Of a DNA stretch of 64,000 nucleotides, positions 27,118 to 35,556 are shown piece after piece. How positions within the stretch are numbered: position 1 is the first letter of the stretch; the number at the start of each line of letters is the position of its first letter. The stretch is from Acinetobacter nosocomialis NIPH 2119 (GTDB taxonomy: Bacteria; Pseudomonadota; Gammaproteobacteria; Pseudomonadales; Moraxellaceae): contig NZ_KB849239.1 in assembly GCF_000368085.1 (NCBI RefSeq), positions 1,020,269-1,084,268 of the forward strand, given 5' to 3'. A program made the translations under genes and the position numbers. The notes below the pieces were generated by a model. It made no database searches, was not told where the DNA came from, and saw only the letters and a list, made by a program, of their open reading frames with translations.

Positions 27118-27294
27118 TTATTTGTTATTAGGATCAGGTTGATCATTATTCTCAGGCAGATCTTTTACAGTGCCAGGAACTTGCGGTGGTTGAGTTTCAG
27201 TAGGCGGCGTTACTGCCGAATGCTTGTTCATTTGAGCTTTAATGATATTAGCTTGGTTAGTTGTATTTTGAGAAAAACTTTTAAAACCTGACAT
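27118..27294 (-). CDS. Small Pro/Gln/Asn-rich hypothetical protein (58 aa)
   Basis: A minus-strand frame from ATG 27294 to TAA 27118 encodes 58 residues: MSGFKSFSQNTTNQANIIKA, a central KHSAVTPPTETQPPQVPG and an acidic/Asn-rich tail ending DQPDPNNK. A good ribosome site (AAGAAG, 6 bp before the ATG) is present on the minus strand. The composition suggests an intrinsically disordered peptide without signal sequence. It is the only gene-like frame on the minus strand in this islet. Function unknown. Confidence 0.6.
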   Translation of the reverse strand: MSGFKSFSQNTTNQANIIKAQMNKHSAVTPPTETQPPQVPGTVKDLPENNDQPDPNNK

Positions 27295-27646
27295 TTTTAT
27301 CTTCTTATCTTCAATAGGGAAAGTTCATAGTACGCTTTAAACACCTTTACATTGCGGTAGTTTTGAGACTTATATGTGTTGATATGTCCTACAAATGAGC
27401 TTTATTTCGACGATATGTTTCATAAATAAAATCAATTATATATAACCTGTTGAGTTCTATCCTTTAAAACCCGGAATTATCCAATCTAAGTTTTAAGTGG
27501 GGGTACATAAAACACACATATATAAATTTTCACCATGTACTAGATGATTAAATTTAAAAAATTAATCTAAAATATTTACCTACAAAATATTGATAGTATA
27601 AAAATTTCGTTAAGCATACTATGTGTGATTAAATTGGAGCATATTA
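27295..27646. other. Non-coding AT-rich spacer
   Basis: No supported frame, hairpin or repeat recognised. It must hold the divergent promoters of the 58-aa minus-strand gene and the 71-aa plus-strand gene. Confidence 0.5.
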
Positions 27647-27862
27647 ATGCTAAAAGACATTACAATTATTGATTACCAAGGAAAAGAAATAAGAGCACAG
27701 GCAAACTATACAGAGGTAAATACTAATAGAATCAATCACTCATCTAGATTACAGAGAGCCAAGGTTGAATATATTTTGTTAAAAGGTGAATTGATTTATC
27801 CTACCTTAAATATGGTTTTCAACAGCTCCGATGGCAACAGCTACTATATAGATTACAAATGA
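27647..27862 (+). CDS. Small hypothetical protein (71 aa)
   Basis: MLKDITIIDYQGKEIRAQANYT..., a basic, beta-rich-looking 71-residue protein with no signal peptide or membrane segment. A ribosome site (TTGGAGCAT) lies 5-8 bp before the ATG. The stop codon is part of a UUCG-loop terminator immediately after. I do not recognise the family. Confidence 0.65.
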   Translation: MLKDITIIDYQGKEIRAQANYTEVNTNRINHSSRLQRAKVEYILLKGELIYPTLNMVFNSSDGNSYYIDYK

Positions 27863-27882
27863 CCCACTTCGGTGGGTTTTTT
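27862..27882 (+). terminator. UUCG-tetraloop terminator
   Basis: acccac (27862-27867), loop ttcg, gtgggt (27872-27877), T-run 27878-27882. It starts inside the preceding stop codon. Confidence 0.9.
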
Positions 27883-28258
27883 AATGGGAAAGATTTGTGA
27901 AAAATGAAATAGGGAAAGATATGGTTGATTTTGCATCATCTATTTTACCAATAAGGAAGCTAAACAAAGGTTTTTTAGAATATTGCTAAATACAGTAGGA
28001 AAAATTACCGCACAGATAAAATTAAGTTGAAAGTAAATATTTCCTTTACTATCAATTTAACCGTAAATTTTACGGATAAGTTATCAAAACCATAGTTTTT
28101 TTAAGGGTATTTATAGTGTGCCTTACTAAACCAACACAATATTAACGTTCAAAACAAATTTTGTTTCTTTTCTTAACTCTAAATTTATCATAATTCCATA
28201 AAGAGCAGCTTTTTCATAAGTTGGCTCAATAATTGTATAATTATAAGGAGAGATACGA
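27883..28258. other. AT-rich spacer, no supported gene
   Basis: It holds a 6-bp hairpin (ccgtaa/ttacgg near 28062-28076) without a T-run, and a 31-codon frame from a GTG near 27898 that is too short and featureless to call. The promoter of the next gene should lie near 28200-28245. Confidence 0.4.
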
Positions 28259-28717
28259 ATGCCTAGGTATTTAGCTATCGCAGATACGGTATATAAAAAA
28301 ATAAAAAATGAGAACTTATTTACGGAAGACACGATTGAAAACTTGAACTGTCTTATTGGGTTGATACGTCAAGCTATCAAAGGAACTGAATTTCAACTAA
28401 TACATAATTATATTAATTTTGAAGAGTGTCTTACAAAGCCACTAGCAGATTGTACCGTTAAAATAGATTTATCCCTTATGCCTAATTATAAAAATGGGGA
28501 TGAGTTTATATTATGGTTAGCAGGATTTATTGAAAAAATTACGACAGGCGGAAAACCTAAACTTCCACCTATTTCTCAAATGATTCCTAAAGACTATGCA
28601 TTTACAAAGGAAATTATTCCAGTATCTCCAACACCTGAAAAAGAAGAAAATGTAGAAATGATAATAAATTATTTTAAATCAGAAGATTACCTTAAAAAAA
28701 CAAAAATATCTTCGTGA
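28259..28717 (+). CDS. Hypothetical protein, orphan paralogue A
   Basis: 152 residues, strong ribosome site (AAGGAGAG, about 6 bp before ATG). The N-terminal ~105 residues are homologous to the protein encoded at 29021: both have an N-terminal helical part (YLAIADTVYKKIKNENLFTED / YVDVAESVYEQVYEKNQISNN) and a conserved block 'PLADxxVK(I/V)DLSL(M/I)P ... ILWL..FI.KI'. This copy has an extra Pro/Lys-rich tail of about 45 residues. No signal peptide. Family not recognised; it ends before a good terminator. Confidence 0.72.
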   Translation: MPRYLAIADTVYKKIKNENLFTEDTIENLNCLIGLIRQAIKGTEFQLIHNYINFEECLTKPLADCTVKIDLSLMPNYKNGDEFILWLAGFIEKITTGGKPKLPPISQMIPKDYAFTKEIIPVSPTPEKEENVEMIINYFKSEDYLKKTKISS

Positions 28718-28773
28718 GAAGAATATAGAAGTATGCGTGAAGCTAACTTCTATATACTGCTGATATTCTAGCG

Positions 28774-28796
28774 ACCGCCTATTGGGGCGGTTTTTT
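28774..28796 (+). terminator. Rho-independent terminator
   Basis: accgcc (28774-28779), loop of 6, ggcggt (28786-28791), then TTTTT. Confidence 0.88.
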
Positions 28797-29020
28797 AGTT
28801 TATCTACGAGCCATCTTTCTTTTTAAATTTACTAAAAGTTTTCTTTAGAAAATTTAAATGTATTAAAATGTATTTTTAGTAATGTCAAGTTTATATATAA
28901 CAAACACTTAAGTATAATTTTTGGTAAATTAAACTATACGATATTTACATAAGGTTGGGTCCACTTAACGCAATTAAACACTTTTCTGCAGATAATTTAA
29001 AAAAAAGGAAATTTAAAGTG

Positions 29021-29365
29021 ATGAATGAAAATGCAGAACTTATAAAGTACGTAGATGTCGCAGAAAGTGTATATGAACAGGTATACGAAAAAAATCAAAT
29101 TTCTAATAATTTGGTTGTTAACTTAAACCGTTTAATGACTGAAATTACGAAACAAGCTGAAGAAAAAAAATTAAAGTTAAAATATTCTTCCATTGATTTT
29201 GAATATTGTTTGAGTATGCCTTTAGCAGATAGAGACGTAAAAGTAGATTTAAGTTTGATTCCTCATTTTGAGCATCGTGATGAATGTATTTTATGGTTAA
29301 CGAACTTTATTGGAAAAATAAGTGTACCTCAAAAAATGAACCGCCAAAAATTAAACTCTCGTTAA
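29021..29365 (+). CDS. Hypothetical protein, orphan paralogue B
   Basis: About 114 residues from ATG 29021 (AAGGAA lies 10 bp upstream; GTG 29018 is an equally good alternative). It aligns over most of its length with the upstream 152-residue protein, with the block 'MPLADRDVKVDLSLIPHFE' and 'ILWLTNFIGKI' best kept. It lacks the Pro-rich tail and has a short basic end. The frame continues upstream to 28955, but that part has no ribosome site and no similarity to the paralogue. Confidence 0.7.
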   Translation: MNENAELIKYVDVAESVYEQVYEKNQISNNLVVNLNRLMTEITKQAEEKKLKLKYSSIDFEYCLSMPLADRDVKVDLSLIPHFEHRDECILWLTNFIGKISVPQKMNRQKLNSR

Positions 29366-29414
29366 AATTTCTTATAAATTATATGATTGCTAATCGAGTA
29401 GTAATTTAAATGGC

Positions 29415-29544
29415 GACCTGCCCTGAAGAGATATGTGTAAAAATGATCACAATAAGAAGCAGGTCATTAAGCAGATCTACAATGTAGTAGTTGGGTTGCC
29501 AGTTAGCCCATTCATGCTTTTAAACGAGAAACCCTAACTGGCAA
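29415..29544. other. Cluster of inverted repeats, possible structured RNA or element remnant
   Basis: Three paired segments occur in 130 bp: gacctgc (29415-29421) with gcaggtc (29459-29465); a small ctac/gtag hairpin near 29477-29487; and ttgccagttag (29496-29506) with ctaactggcaa (29534-29544), a perfect 11-bp pair. No T-run follows, so these are not simple terminators. Confidence 0.4.
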
Positions 29545-29595
29545 TATGACCTTATAACACTATATTCAAGTCCGAACTACTTAATTACTTTAACG

Positions 29596-29679
29596 ATGAG
29601 TAACACGAAACTTTTAGTAATACTTTCCATTTTGCTATCAGGATGCAAGCACACACGATTAAAAATAATATTCGAGTAA
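29596..29679 (+). pseudogene. Truncated lipoprotein-like frame
   Basis: ATG 29596 opens a 27-residue frame MSNTKLLVILSILLSGCKHT... with a good lipobox (LLSGC, Cys 17) but stops at 29679. A different frame is then open for about 70 codons (29669-29884). This looks like a frameshifted lipoprotein gene. No ribosome site is visible. Confidence 0.3.
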
Positions 29680-30093
29680 GTATCTGCGTACAGTGTGCTG
29701 TAAATTAGCATTAGATCAAAGGCTTGGCCATATATCAGTGCAGTTAGATATACATTCATTTGAAGCATTTTACACTTGCCCCTATCTTCTATTGGGTGGA
29801 TTTCAGGGAGTAACTTTTGCATTCGTTTTTAAAAATGTCTGGTCTTGCAGGCGAATATCGTTAGTAAAATATGCTTGTATCTAATTTTTAGACAGCATAT
29901 CAAATTATATAGCTATAAATTTTTAATCTCCTACGTCGTAAAAATATTTATTTTGATAATTAGATCACAGAATTTGGTTAATTTATCACCACTTATCAGT
30001 AAGTAAATTTTAATGTTTGATAAAAATATATTTATGGTTATATTCAGAAAACTATTGCAAATCAGCAATAGGTATTTCTAGGATGGAATAAAA

Positions 30094-31206
30094 ATGAAAA
30101 AAAAGGTAATAAAAACAGCTGTAGCTATTTCATTAGGATTAACAACAAGCATGAGTTATGCAGAGGAGTTTAAAAGATTCTCTGTATCTGCTGGTTGGCT
30201 ACATGTCATGCCACAAGGTAACGCAAATCCATTTAACATTAATACAAGCGTTAAAAATGGTACTGTTGCTAAAGTAGGAACTATTTCGACAACTAGTTTT
30301 TTAAACTCAATTGATCCGAATGCCACTATGACTGATATGGGAGGAGAGGTTTGGAATTTAAAAGAAACTCTTACTGAGTTTTTAGCCCAACCCGATATCC
30401 AAAATCAACTTACAGACGGTAAGGGAAATGTTTTATCTGAAGTTGCTGGTACAGCTCGAATTGAGGGATTAAGTAGCTGGCAGCAGCAAGATGCGGGACT
30501 AGAAGTTGATGATGTAGACACATTAGGTTTAACATTTAACTATTATTTGAATGATAACGTGTCCTTACAATTTATTGGCGGAATTCCACCCAAAGTTGAT
30601 ATTAAAGGAAAAGGAGAAATCTTAGCGCCGTTAAGCGGAGTTGCAATGTCTCCTAACGACTTAGTGAAATATCTTTTCCCTGACGGTTTTACCTTAGGTC
30701 AAGCAATTCCAATTACTAACCTAGGAAATAAATCTAAAGCTGCAACTATTCGGGCATGGACGCCAACTATAGAAGCACAATACCAGTTTGGAAAAAGTGG
30801 GGTAAATAAGTTTAGACCTTATATTGGAGCAGGCATAATGTATGCCCATTTTAATGATATTAAACTCAACGATGGAATTCGTTCTGATTTAGTCTCCGCA
30901 GGTCATATGATCCAGAATGTTTTAGATGGCAAAGCAGGAGCAGCTTTAGACCGAAAAGAATCTAGTGGCAATATAGTGGTGAATGTTGATACGGATGATG
31001 CAATAGCCCCAATTTTTACGGCTGGTTTTACCTATGATTTTAATGATTCATGGTATACAGTTGCTTCAGTCTCATATGCAAAGTTGAATAATAAAGCCGA
31101 AATTGATGTAGTCAATCAAACTACAGGAAATCGACTGATACACGCTACAACAAAAGTTGATATTGATCCGCTTATTACTTATTTAGGGATAGGGTATCGG
31201 TTCTAA
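30094..31206 (+). CDS. OmpW-family outer membrane protein, long form
   Basis: A 370-residue exported protein: signal peptide MKKKVIKTAVAISLGLTTSMSYA, cleaved before EEFKRF. The mature part has the OmpW pattern: 'VDTLGLTFNYYLNDNVSLQFIGGIPPKVDIKGKGEI', 'PTIEAQYQFG...KFRPYIGAGIMYAHF' and C-terminal 'DPLITYLGIGYRF' ending in an aromatic residue for BAM insertion. Typical OmpW is about 210 residues; here extra sequence lies after strand one (about residues 40-125) and in a central loop (about 255-300), likely extended extracellular loops. Likely a small beta-barrel for hydrophobic compounds. A strong terminator follows. Confidence 0.85.
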   Translation: MKKKVIKTAVAISLGLTTSMSYAEEFKRFSVSAGWLHVMPQGNANPFNINTSVKNGTVAKVGTISTTSFLNSIDPNATMTDMGGEVWNLKETLTEFLAQPDIQNQLTDGKGNVLSEVAGTARIEGLSSWQQQDAGLEVDDVDTLGLTFNYYLNDNVSLQFIGGIPPKVDIKGKGEILAPLSGVAMSPNDLVKYLFPDGFTLGQAIPITNLGNKSKAATIRAWTPTIEAQYQFGKSGVNKFRPYIGAGIMYAHFNDIKLNDGIRSDLVSAGHMIQNVLDGKAGAALDRKESSGNIVVNVDTDDAIAPIFTAGFTYDFNDSWYTVASVSYAKLNNKAEIDVVNQTTGNRLIHATTKVDIDPLITYLGIGYRF

Positions 31207-31236
31207 TTTTTTTTGAAAAATCATTAAAGGCTACTT

Positions 31237-31262
31237 AAAAAGCCCTCTAATGAGGGCTTTTT
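31237..31262 (+). terminator. Rho-independent terminator after the OmpW-like gene
   Basis: agccctc (31241-31247), loop taat, gagggct (31252-31258), extended by A/T-runs on both sides. Confidence 0.92.
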
Positions 31263-31515
31263 AATGCTATAAACAACTACAACACTTGAAAATCAATATT
31301 TTTATACTTTTGTAATTCTTATCAAACACCAGTACAAAAATGACCCCAACAAATGTAATGTCTAGATGACTATTTACATGAAAATTACAACATCTCATAC
31401 TTATCAAATCAAAAAATAGATGTGTTATAGAAAAGAATGAGATTGGTACTAAGCTCAAAGGAAGCGCTTAACCGATCTTCTTAAAATTCGATGGATTTCG
31501 TTATATAGGTAAACG

Positions 31516-32235
31516 ATGACCGCACTTTTAGAAAAGGATTTCAGTCCATCTGAGTTTACATTGTTTTCTGAAATATTATGGAAACTTGGCTCAGGGAAAG
31601 GGCACTACAATTTACGTGAAAATATCCTTGCTGATATTGCCATCTTATTACGGGCTGATTTCGCGGCATCTTACATTTGGGATTCAACCAATAACTTATC
31701 GAGAGAAGGCGTAATATGGAAAATCGACCCAAAAGCGATGGAGGATTATGAGAGCATTTGGCAATTTGATGATCCGATTACGGCACAGCTTCGCAAACGT
31801 CAGAAACCAACATTTGTAAATGAAGTTATGCCTCTTGCTAACCTTAAAAAAACACCATATTACAATGAGTTTTTGAGAGCCTATGGCTTATATCACGGCA
31901 TAAATATTTATTTTGTCCGAAATGGTATGGATATTGGTGATTTACGCATTTGGCGTGCGAAAGACGCCGATATGTTTAGTGAACGTGAAAAAAGAATATT
32001 AAACTTACTTGAACCTTATTTTACCCAAGCTTTACCAGCAGATTTATCAACCCAATACGGTTTAACTTCGCGTGAGCAAGAAGTGGTTCATTTAGTCTCT
32101 AAAGGTTTAAGTGATAAACTCGTGGCAAATTTACTGGAAATTAGCTTTACTACATTAAGGACTCATCTGAACAATTCTATGAGAAAAATCGGCTGCAATA
32201 ATCGCACTGAAATGGCCTTGCTCATTCGGCATTAA
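31516..32235 (+). CDS. LuxR-family transcriptional regulator
   Basis: A 239-residue regulator with an N-terminal sensor region of autoinducer-binding/GAF-like character (YESIWQFDDPITAQLRKRQKP; a D-P pair is kept as in LuxR sensors but the usual P-x-x-W is not) and a C-terminal LuxR HTH: 'LTSREQEVVHLVSKGLSDKLVANLLEISFTTLRTHLNNSMRKIGCNNRTEMALLI'. No luxI-type synthase is in the window, so it may be a LuxR solo. It lies upstream of the amidase gene, same strand, with a perfect palindrome between. Confidence 0.88.
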   Translation: MTALLEKDFSPSEFTLFSEILWKLGSGKGHYNLRENILADIAILLRADFAASYIWDSTNNLSREGVIWKIDPKAMEDYESIWQFDDPITAQLRKRQKPTFVNEVMPLANLKKTPYYNEFLRAYGLYHGINIYFVRNGMDIGDLRIWRAKDADMFSEREKRILNLLEPYFTQALPADLSTQYGLTSREQEVVHLVSKGLSDKLVANLLEISFTTLRTHLNNSMRKIGCNNRTEMALLIRH

Positions 32236-32245
32236 AGTTTAAGCA

Positions 32246-32263
32246 ATCCTCAATTTTGAGGAT
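32246..32263. promoter_or_regulatory. Perfect 18-bp palindrome, candidate LuxR-type box
   Basis: atcctcaattttgaggat is a perfect palindrome located 10 bp after the luxR-type stop and 64 bp before the amidase start. It has the size and symmetry of a lux-type box. It has no T-run, so it is unlikely to be a terminator. Confidence 0.5.
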
Positions 32264-32327
32264 GCGAATGAATGAGCAATTTATACTAAGTTCCTAAAAT
32301 TACAACTTAAATGGATTCTAAGTTACT

Positions 32328-33788
32328 ATGTTAAATACAAATGAAAAAAATAATTGGATCGAATCACAGGGTTTATCAAACGCTTCAGTAGATATCATTA
32401 CTAAACTCATTCATGAAAGAAAAGTATCTTGTGAAGAGCTTGTGCATCATTACTTCGATACGATTGAAAAACAGCAATCCTTAAATGCTTTTATTAGCAC
32501 AGATAAAGCTTCAGCAATTCAGCAAGCTCAATATTGGGATGAATACCTACTGAGTGGAAAACCATGTCCAGCTTTGATGGGTATTTTAATTGCGGTTAAA
32601 GATAATATTCATGTTGCAGGTTTTCCAAATAGTGCAGGTACGCCAGCTTTGGCTCAATTTAGACCTCAAACTTCTGCGCCCGTTATTCAAAAACTCATTG
32701 ATCAAGGTGCAATCATTGTTGGTAAAGTCAATATGCACGAATTAGCCTTTGGGGTAACCGGTTATAATACTGCCATGCATATAGAGAGCGTTGTGGGTAC
32801 ACGAAATGCTGTAAACCCGTCACATATTGCTGGTGGGTCTTCTTCGGGTAGTGCGGTAGCTGTTGCAGCGGGCATGGTTCCGATTGCTATGGGTACAGAC
32901 ACAGGCGCTTCTATTCGTCTGCCAAGTGCCTTAAATGGCTGTGTCGGCTTTCGTCCTACGGTAGGACGATATTCACAAGAAGGTATTACCCCGATTTCAC
33001 ATACTCGAGATACCGCTGGACCTATTGCACATACCGTATCTGACATTATCTTAGTTGATGAACTCATCACTCAAGAGCCAAAGAAAGAACCATTAGAGCC
33101 TCATCAAATTCGACTCGGTATCAATTCATATTTTTGGAATCATTTAGATGAAGACGTTCATAAACAGGCTCATATTGCGCTTGAGCTTTTAAAAAGTGCA
33201 GGAGTCGAAATTATTCCAGTCGATATGCCAAATTTAGAACAACTCAATCAAGCTATTTCATTTCCTGTGGCTATCTATGAAGGCAAGTATGACCTGATTC
33301 AATATTTGAAAGATCATCATGTAAATTTGACCATAGAGGCTGTAGTCGATCAGATCTCAAGCCCAGATGTACAGGCAATTTTTAGACTGAATATTCTTCC
33401 TGAGTTAACTTTAGATCAGACTGGTCAATTTGTTCCTGTTTTACCTTTGTATGAAAAAGCGATTAGTGAAGCTCGTCCACAATTGCTTGAACTCTACCAA
33501 AACACATTTAAAGCGCATAATTTACATGCTTTATTATTTCCGACATCACCGATTGTTGCACCACTAGCAAACGAAGAAGTCTATTCAATTGAAACTTTCC
33601 AGACACTCATGCGAAATACAGACCCCGGCAGTAATATTGGAATACCGGGCCTGAGTTTACCTATTGGAAAGGGCGCGAAATCAAAACTGCCAATCGGATT
33701 TGAAATAGATGGCTTAGCTCATCAAGATAGTGAATTGCTTGCGATTGGAATAACTTTAGAAGAAATTTTTAAGGTTTTAAATCAATAG
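32328..33788 (+). CDS. Amidase-signature-family amidohydrolase
   Basis: A 486-residue amidase of the AS family. The catalytic triad is visible: Lys in 'LIAVKDNIHVAG' (about residue 88), cis-Ser in 'GGSSSGSAVAVAAGM' (about residues 168-173) and the nucleophile Ser in 'GTDTGASIRLPSALNGCVGFRPT'. The pattern resembles enzymes annotated as indoleacetamide hydrolase or AtzF-type hydrolases, but the substrate cannot be read from sequence. It follows the LuxR-type gene and is probably controlled by it. A 10-bp hairpin ends the unit. Confidence 0.88.
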   Translation: MLNTNEKNNWIESQGLSNASVDIITKLIHERKVSCEELVHHYFDTIEKQQSLNAFISTDKASAIQQAQYWDEYLLSGKPCPALMGILIAVKDNIHVAGFPNSAGTPALAQFRPQTSAPVIQKLIDQGAIIVGKVNMHELAFGVTGYNTAMHIESVVGTRNAVNPSHIAGGSSSGSAVAVAAGMVPIAMGTDTGASIRLPSALNGCVGFRPTVGRYSQEGITPISHTRDTAGPIAHTVSDIILVDELITQEPKKEPLEPHQIRLGINSYFWNHLDEDVHKQAHIALELLKSAGVEIIPVDMPNLEQLNQAISFPVAIYEGKYDLIQYLKDHHVNLTIEAVVDQISSPDVQAIFRLNILPELTLDQTGQFVPVLPLYEKAISEARPQLLELYQNTFKAHNLHALLFPTSPIVAPLANEEVYSIETFQTLMRNTDPGSNIGIPGLSLPIGKGAKSKLPIGFEIDGLAHQDSELLAIGITLEEIFKVLNQ

Positions 33789-33881
33789 ACAAAACCTCTT
33801 AAATCACTATTTTTAAAGCTTTGTTTGTCTTTTAATAATAGGTCTAAATTTATTTTAAGACTGTTTTTTATCCAAAAAATT

Positions 33882-33914
33882 ATAAGCCATTTTACTTGTT
33901 ATAATGGCTTATTT
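33882..33914 (+). terminator. Hairpin terminator after the amidase
   Basis: ataagccatt (33882-33891) and aatggcttat (33903-33912) form a perfect 10-bp stem; a short T-rich tract follows. Confidence 0.7.
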
Positions 33915-34463
33915 ATTAAGCAATCATTGCTTGTTAGATTTAATATTTTGTCAGTTTGTTGTTGTTAATTTTATAAAATATAATATTTATAAATCATATA
34001 TATTCTATTTTTATAAGTATAACAATTTTTATTGTTAACTCATTTTTAAATTACATATTATTTTAATTAATAATACTTAAATATTACATAATAAAATTTA
34101 TTCTTAATATTTCTGCAATATATTGCTTTTATTAAAGGAGTTTTATTGAAGCTTAAATAAAAATTAAAGGGTTTATTAACAATAGCTTGTATTGAATTTT
34201 TAGATGGATTTATTACGAGAAATCTACACTAGTTCGAATTACATAATTTTTAAACATAGTTTATATAATATGCTTTATTGACATAAATAGAAAAAATATA
34301 TGGCAAAGAAGTCAATGATATTTAATTAACTTCAGAACCATAATTTGCACCAAACTTTACGCTGTCACGATTCATTGAATAAAACCAAGTGAAAAGTTAC
34401 GTAAAAAAGAAACCAATAATTTTATTGGCTTAAATAAAAAATCGAATATTACAAATAAGCGGA
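33915..34463. other. Very AT-rich 5' region of the pump/GH3 operon
   Basis: About 550 bp with no supported gene, strikingly A/T-rich compared with flanks. It must contain the promoter of the operon starting at 34464. Such AT-rich leaders are often bound by H-NS-type silencers; that is inference. Confidence 0.5.
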
Positions 34464-35531
34464 ATGAATATGGATAACGTAGCTCAGCTAGAAACTGATA
34501 CTAATTTCCAAAGTCGAAAGAAAATAACTTGGGGTGTTTTTAGTGTCCTGCTGTTATTTTTAGTTGCCGGTATCGTATATTATTTTTTGGTATACCGATT
34601 CTATCAATCTACTGATAATGCTTATGTGCAAGCCGATGTGACTTGGGTCATGCCAAAAATTTCAGGCGAAGTGATGGAGTTATTAATTAACGATAATCAG
34701 GTGGTAAAAAAAGGGGAAACTTTAGCGGTATTAGACCATCGTGACTATCAAGCTCGTTATGACCAAGCCCGTTCTGTGGTCAGCTTAAAAGAAGCCGCAC
34801 TGGGCGTACAACAACAAAATGAAAAGTCTGCCAAGTCGTCAATTACTGAAGCAAATAGTGGTGTAGTGGCAGCACAAGCCGACCTATCTCGTTTGAAAAA
34901 AGAATATGAGCGCTATCAAGATTTATTAAAAGATGGCGTGATTACCCGACAAAATTTTGAAGGGATCCAGTCTCAATATTTAACAGCTCAAGCACAGCTC
35001 AGCAAAGCACAAGCCGCCGTAAATGCAGCAGAAGCTCAGTTGGGGAGCTTACAAGCCAGTCGAGCGCAGCTTTTGGCAGATATTCAAAGTGCCAATGCGA
35101 ATTTAAACCTGTATCAGGTTGATTTAGCTTCATCAAAAGTGGTCAGTCCTGTTTCGGGTAAGATCGGTAGCCTTGCAATTCAAAAAGGTTCACGCGTTTC
35201 TCCACAAACCCGCTTAATGGCGATCATTCCTGAAAATAGTTTGTATGTACAAGCGAACTTCAAAGAAACCCAAATTGAAAAAATGCATATCGGTCAAAAA
35301 GTGAAGTTAAAAATTGATGCCTATCCGAGCCTTACCTATACCGGAAAAATTGAGAGTTTTTCACCAGCTTCAGGCGCAACTTTTTCACTCATGCCACCAG
35401 ATAATGCAACGGGTAACTTTAACAAGGTTGTACAGCGTATTCCTGTACGTATTGCCATAGATTCAAGCCCACATATTGATTTGATTAAACCTGGAATGTC
35501 GGTGAGTGCCACCGTTGACCTAAGAACTTAA
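34464..35531 (+). CDS. EmrA/HlyD-type membrane fusion protein
   Basis: 355 residues: short cytoplasmic N-terminus, one transmembrane helix (WGVFSVLLLFLVAGIVYYFLV, about 24-44), the EmrA signature 'STDNAYVQADVTWVMPKISGEV', long Ala/Gln-rich coiled coil, 'VVSPVSGKIGSLAIQ' and the terminal barrel with 'PPDNATGNFNKVVQRIPVRI'. A second in-frame ATG at 34470 is the better spaced from AAGCGGA. It is first in the operon that also encodes its MFS partner and, four genes on, a TolC-type channel. Confidence 0.92.
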   Translation: MNMDNVAQLETDTNFQSRKKITWGVFSVLLLFLVAGIVYYFLVYRFYQSTDNAYVQADVTWVMPKISGEVMELLINDNQVVKKGETLAVLDHRDYQARYDQARSVVSLKEAALGVQQQNEKSAKSSITEANSGVVAAQADLSRLKKEYERYQDLLKDGVITRQNFEGIQSQYLTAQAQLSKAQAAVNAAEAQLGSLQASRAQLLADIQSANANLNLYQVDLASSKVVSPVSGKIGSLAIQKGSRVSPQTRLMAIIPENSLYVQANFKETQIEKMHIGQKVKLKIDAYPSLTYTGKIESFSPASGATFSLMPPDNATGNFNKVVQRIPVRIAIDSSPHIDLIKPGMSVSATVDLRT

Positions 35532-35556
35532 TAAAAAAATTTTAGGTAATAAGAAA

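Larger units (their letters stand above)
29366..30093. other. Intergenic region with structured segment and degraded coding traces
   Basis: 728 bp without a secure gene. It holds the inverted repeats at 29415-29544, a 27-codon lipoprotein-like remnant at 29596 and an AT-rich stretch that presumably carries the porin promoter. Confidence 0.5.

Noticed and set aside
27898..27990. 31-codon frame starting GTG after the 71-aa gene
   Set aside because: Too short, no clear ribosome site and no recognisable pattern.
29496..29544. attC-like recombination site
   Set aside because: The inverted ends (gttagcc / ccctaac) do not meet the GTTRRRY / RYYYAAC core rules and there is no integron integrase or cassette structure.
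29577..29822. 81-codon minus-strand frame
   Set aside because: It overlaps the plus-strand lipoprotein-like remnant and shows no ribosome site or family; the region looks degraded.
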